From Lactifluus volemus (lineage: Eukaryota > Basidiomycota > Agaricomycetes > Russulales > Russulaceae), in NCBI GenBank assembly GCA_022376515.1, contig WTXI01000146.1:29418-93417 (forward strand): DNA of 64,000 nt, in the 5' to 3' direction. The translations under genes and the position numbers were made by a program. Below are positions 59,358 to 64,000 of the stretch, one piece after another. Each line of letters starts with the position of its first letter. The stretch's first letter is position 1. A model generated the notes under the pieces. The model worked only from the letters and a program-made list of their open reading frames with translations. It searched no databases and was not told the origin of the DNA.

Positions 59358-61398
59358 TCAAAGACTACTAGGTGGGGATGAATCTGGGGGATGAGAGCTG
59401 GTACGGGTGGGGATTAATGAAGATAAGAGGGTGATAGCAGTCGCTTGGGAGCGATGGTGTGGGTTATTGCACAATGGATATGACGAGACCTTGAACTTGT
59501 CGAATGACGGTGCCGGAGAGTGATCAGTGTCTTGATGCAGCTCGATGTAAAGACTGCGAAGGATGAAGACAAGAAGGTGGGGAATGCTTCCATCCCCGCT
59601 CTTGTGTGCCTTCAGGACGGTGTCGTTCCACAAGGAACAGAAGTCGCACTGCAGTTCAGGAAGGGTATTGTGTATGTCAAATGTCGAAGGTGGTCGTAGG
59701 ATGCACGCTGCCGCATCGCTAGCGATACCCTGATTGATCCCGGAAGAGGTCTTCGAGATCTGGCGGGCCATGTGGATCCAGTTCGCGAGCAACACATTAT
59801 CGTTTCCATGTGCGAGATACCTTTGAATATCATCTTCCGATTTCCCAATTGGTCCGCGGCGAGTTCGGCCCAACTCTTGTCCCTTTCCTCCACCTCGCAA
59901 TGATGTCGGAGACAAAGGTTTGTGCACACAAACCAATTTCCTCGCCAGGTCTACTCGAGCCTCTCAGAATGCGCCCCACTTCAACGGTTCGCAGAAAGCT
60001 GTAACCCGCGGCTTCGGAAAACAGGTCCCGTAAAGCTGCATCTTGAGTTTCATCGGCAATCCTAACGCACATTATGAATCGTAGTACTTTGTCCGAGTTC
60101 GTGACCGAATTGGATGTCAGAGTACGGTTCAAGAATGCCACCAAAGCTGACGAAAACTTCCTGGAGCCCAATGTCGCAAGTCTACGTAGGGGGTCCCGGA
60201 CGGTTTGGGTCGAGTTATAAAAGCTATAAATGCACTCGAAAAACCGATCCAGTTGATCATTTGAGGCGAAAGTATGGGCGTTGAATGTCCATTTCAGGAC
60301 GCGGTCATCGATCTCCGCCGAAGACTTTCGAACAATCTCTTCTGCTACCTTCTCCAATCCTCGTGTGCATCGTTTGAAATACTGGTCGCTCAAGCCAAAT
60401 AAGTGCTTCGACGCTCTAGAGCTGAACCAAGAAAGCCAGCCGAGAATTAAGAACGCTGGTCCTAATATGCCAGCATGAACCCGAAATGCCAGTGAGGAAA
60501 GTGGAGCATAGTATGGGCTGTCGAGCCGCAAAATTGGCATAAATGTGATGAGTGTGTATGTCGCCACGGATACCCCAACTGCCCACGCTACAGCGTAGAA
60601 GACGGTGTGGTTGACATTGAAGAGATATATGAGAAGGCCGGCAAAGAAGAGGAAGAGAGAGAGGTGGATCAGGGCGGGTAATGTTTCAACCACACGGGAA
60701 AAGCCCAACTTCTCAACACCGTGGGCAAAGAACGCACGAATCCGGGCTCCATCGTGTGGGCTGGACAGTTCTCTGTGAGTGATCCGGAGGTATCGGCGGG
60801 CCCATTGCTGTACCAACGTCGCCAACATAGCGCAGGTAAGACTGATAACTAGGCTCAAAAACCAGAGCGAATTCACCCAGATCACGTATGTCGGCGGAGA
60901 GAATGGTGGCGGTACAGCGGGGTGGCAGGAACTGATGGCGGAGATCCATTGGAATCGGTGAGAAACTGAAGCTGATAGATGTTCTGGAGATAGAATGCGG
61001 AGATGTCCTGGGAGTTTGGCTTGAGGTCGAGGACTGTCACTGCGACGAAGAATGCAACGACAACAGAAAATAAACCGGACTATAGTTTTGATCGGTGCTT
61101 GAGTTAAATGGAGGTTAGAGAAGCCGAAGACTCACGAAGATGAGAACACCATCAGCTTTTTTTTGCCAGCGTGCGGCCATCTTATCATCTTCTTCCTCTG
61201 CCATTCTAGATACATGTTGAAGAGAGGAGCTGAGCTATCAGCATATTCAGATTTCCCTCCGCTGTGTAGGGAGTGAACGGGGAGACCTAGTTTATGGGTT
61301 GGTGAGTTGACGAGGGCAAGGTTAGGGGATGGGCAACATACCTGACAGTGCGTGGCTCTCTCCTGCGGGATATTGAGGATATGATCACCGGGTTGCAT
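59358..61398 (-). pseudogene. DUF6535 copy 8, several one-base deletions
   Basis: The same exon layout as copy 4 (start MQPGDHILNIPQ at 61398) and the same SRASKHLFGLS region, so it is its closest relative. Breaks: exon 2 has TATCTAGAATGG where copy 4 has TATCTAAGAATGG; exon 3 has ACCCCG for ACCCCCG near 60922; two further single-base losses lie at about 59842 and 59885. The longest unbroken piece is 59830-60885 (351 codons). Exon 1 also ends out of phase. Confidence 0.85.
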
Positions 61399-63224
61399 CA
61401 GAAAAGATATTGTGGGTTCAGAGTCGGAATGGTAAGAGAAGGCTTGTAGATTCGTTGGTTAAGGTGCAAGAGAGGAAGACCCGGTATTTTTTAAAGAGAA
61501 ATTTGCGGCACACGAGGTGACAACAAGGCGCATTTGTGGGTAAGGACATGGATACGCAACCACACACGAGGGTGAAATTGTCAGAAGTGAATTGGAGGCA
61601 GCCTTTCCACACGTCCACAGTCACGCATTTCCCCTCTCGCCCGCCTCAAACCACCTCGCCACAATGCCTTGCTACCCACCTCCCTATTGTGTATATAGCA
61701 TCAACTCGTATGAATTCCTTCAATCTCTAGTATCGAAGAGTCCCAGCTTTCCCTTTCTCCTCAAAAGTCAGACGGTCTAATGCTTTTCCGGCCGGCGTGC
61801 CAATGGCCCCGGTTTTGGCCCGGCTCAATCAAGGGCCTCGGCTGGTCTTGCCAAATGCCAGCACCCAGGCCAAGGCCAGAAGAGCCGGCTTGGAGGCTTG
61901 GCCTGTACTGGACCCCGGCTTTCGTATGGCAAGAGGAGGTAGAAGCAGCAGAAGGGAGGGGGGGTGCTAGGCAACGGTGGCAGTGGCATGGAGGACTCAG
62001 GAGGGAACGCTGAGTCACCTTGAGCTCTACTCAATGCTATGCAGCGCAGCGCAACAACGGGTGCGTAGACATGAGGCAACTAATATCACTTTTATGTCTG
62101 CCAATTGTAACAGGACACCTATATCTATACGGTAAACCGACTTCCCAATCATAGGTTGCTGCACCTTGCCTATTAGCATTCTTCCATCATGGGAAATCAT
62201 GGGAAGTCCTTCCCAGAGGTCACCGCTTCGCGTTCCCAAACAATGATGTCATTAGAATGCTAAATACGGCGAGGTATACTATGAAAACCTTGCAGCACTA
62301 CGCAATCACCATACTGGCGCACGCAACTCCCGTATGCACCCAGTGCTGCCTAGGCCCCTAGATACCAGCCCCTTCCCAACACGACCTCGCGACCGGCGAC
62401 AAAGTTTAATAGACTAAGCGATTCCCCTGTCAAGTATGCTCAAGAGATCGGCAAACAGCTCGCACACATGAGTCAAATGGCATGCAACGCAGCACCCACT
62501 CGACATACATGCATTCAGTCTCGACTGCAGTGGAATCATCGGACTGCCTGGACGCCTCCGAGACTTCGGTAAGATATGGACCGTCGCGACCCACACATCG
62601 TTTTCCTATACCGTTGCTCCCCTATTGACTTTGGACTGATACGCTCGCTACAGTAAAGAGTGATTTCAAGCCCACTTGGATATGGATAATCTCTACGCAA
62701 CCCTGTCTTTTCGGTGGCCCACAACAATCCATCGTTTCAGTATTTTATGTCCTAGAATTTGTGTTTTGAAACTATGTTACCCTTGTGGGCTACCTGAGCT
62801 GGTGTTGCATCGCAGAGCAAGTTGGTGAAAAAAGAGTATACACGATGTGAGAGTATTTCTTTATTTTTGAACAAAATAAGCATCGACATCCGTTTAGCCA
62901 CCTTTATTCCAGCGTACTACAGTGAACCTGTAAGTGCCACGCACGAACTTCAGATACTGCTTTGCTTGTGCGGGTGAATATCGGCTGTCAGATGGTCTTC
63001 TACCTCCCTTTTTGTCCGATGCGACACCCACTATGGCCGAGACCGTTATCCGTTGAGTCGCGAAGGATACGGAATGTGGGTCCCGTATGTTGTGTGCTGA
63101 TTGTCATTTGACTAAGTTATACCTTACAACTTGCAGGATCGACGTCACTCTAAACCAGAAAGAAAATATAAATTCGTCAGAAGCGCAACGACCATCGATG
63201 AGGCCACGGCCGTGTTTCACTATC
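61399..63224. repeat. Upstream flank shared with DUF6535 copy 4
   Basis: Related to 22115-23420 in several blocks (62030-62110, 62137-62410, 62540-62740). A GC-rich stretch at 61780-61960 with repeated GGCC/CCGGC words is not in copy 4 and may be an insertion. No gene recognised. Confidence 0.5.
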
Positions 63225-63962
63225 CCCACGTCCCGAAAACGATTGTGACGGCATTAGAGACTGACTGTGAGTTCCAACTGACTGTGGATGTTCTTGTCTC
63301 GGGTCTTCAACCACTCCAGGAATTGTAATGGTTGTATCCGCGGTAGGATTTGACATCAAAGACTCGGAGGCTACCTGCGAATCAACGGGTAGGAGGATGG
63401 CTGCTGGAAATGAAAGTGAACTGCCTGCTAGCGACTAAGCAAAATGGCAGCGGTGATGGGGAGTCAGACGTCATGGTGTAACAATACTGCAACGAAAATA
63501 GCGAATAGACCGGTCCACGGGTTTTGACTTGAGTGAAGTGATGGAATGACTTATAAACTTAGGACTCACAAGAATAAGAAGACTGCCGTCAACAACTTTC
63601 TGCTTGCGTTTGGTCATCTTCCCGTGTTCTTTCTCTGCTACAGTATCCGGGAATAGTAGTGGAAGCTTTGAAGGGTGAAGCCGTGTTATCATTGACTTAT
63701 CAGCGACCTCAGGCAGTTTAGCCATGTTCTCGAAGGGCTCATCTCACGTTGGAGGGGCGGGCGCTGCTTCGAGGAGGTAGTGGTTAGGGATGAAGTCGCG
63801 TTGTCTGTGCTTATACAGTGTCGGGTAACTGTACAATGCCCGCTACGCTTCCCACGCCTGTCATCGCTGCCCCCGCTGTCCCTAATCCCTACTCCAACGT
63901 CCACATTGGTGAGATTAAGGCCAAGGGAGAAGTTACCTTGCTTGCAAGGTATTGTGAGGTTT
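63225..63962 (-). pseudogene. DUF6535 copy 9: both ends fused, middle deleted
   Basis: 63230-63440 matches the 3' coding tail of copy 3 (GTTCCAACTGACTGTGGATG versus GTTCCAGCTGACTTGACGC; AATCAACGGGTAG versus AATGAACGGGTAG). Within 60 bp the sequence changes to the start of exon 3 (GCGAATAGACCGGT at about 63504), then an intron and exon 2 (TTTCTGCTTGCGTTTGGTCA) and an exon 1-like part near 63900. All the membrane core and middle are gone. Confidence 0.6.
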
Positions 63963-64000
63963 CGGAAGTAAGCGCGCGTCCTTTTTCTCCTTGCACTAAT

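Noticed and set aside
1..64000. CRISPR arrays, rRNA, bacterial operons or a tRNA gene
   Set aside because: No regularly spaced repeats, no rRNA-like sequence and no convincing cloverleaf was seen; introns and families are fungal.

Overview
The window looks like nuclear DNA of an Agaricomycete (mushroom-forming basidiomycete). Genes are broken by 50-60 bp GT-AG introns. The recurring gene family is the basidiomycete DUF6535 membrane-protein family. The transposons are a chromodomain Ty3/gypsy element, solo LTRs and TIR elements of fungal type. I see no rRNA, tRNA, CRISPR or bacterial-style operon. All assignments were made by eye from translated motifs; no database was searched.

Layout. 1-3000: remains of an HMT1-type ABC transporter. 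4052-6157: DUF6535 gene copy 1 (+). 7462-8642: intact five-exon omega-type glutathione transferase (GST). 9246-12810: DUF6535 copy 2 (-) head-to-head with a MINDY-type deubiquitinase (+). 14693-17174: DUF6535 copy 3 (-). 18563-19340: broken kinase-like gene. 20087-22114: DUF6535 copy 4 (-). 24474-28123: broken DUF6535 copy 5 with intact MINDY copy 2. 29262-30621: TIR element carrying a dead RNase H gene. 31770-33652: intact DUF6535 copy 6, separated by about 5 kb of nested transposons from its MINDY partner (copy 3, 39074-40539). 40521-44297: nested TIR elements and an ORF cut off by the next element. 44298-52739: full-length but decayed Ty3/gypsy chromovirus. 55085-58430: broken DUF6535 copy 7 and truncated MINDY copy 4. 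59358-61398: broken DUF6535 copy 8. 63225-63962: fused ends of a ninth copy.

The main feature is a repeatedly duplicated segment of the form [GST or GST remnant] - [DUF6535 on minus] - [shared promoter] - [MINDY on plus] - [conserved 3' flank]. Four copies of the DUF6535/MINDY pair are present in different states: intact, partly decayed, split by transposons, and truncated. A second type (copies 4 and 8) lacks MINDY and carries its own about 1.3 kb upstream flank. The duplicates can be compared with one another, which exposes exact transposon boundaries (an empty site for the 29.3-30.6 kb element), one-base frameshifts and internal deletions.

Intact genes on this reading: DUF6535 copies 1, 2, 3, 4 and 6; MINDY copies 1, 2 and 3; and the GST. 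Each DUF6535 gene is predicted to make a membrane protein of about 590-790 residues. The MINDY genes keep the catalytic Cys motif, which is hidden by an intron placed one codon before the Cys.
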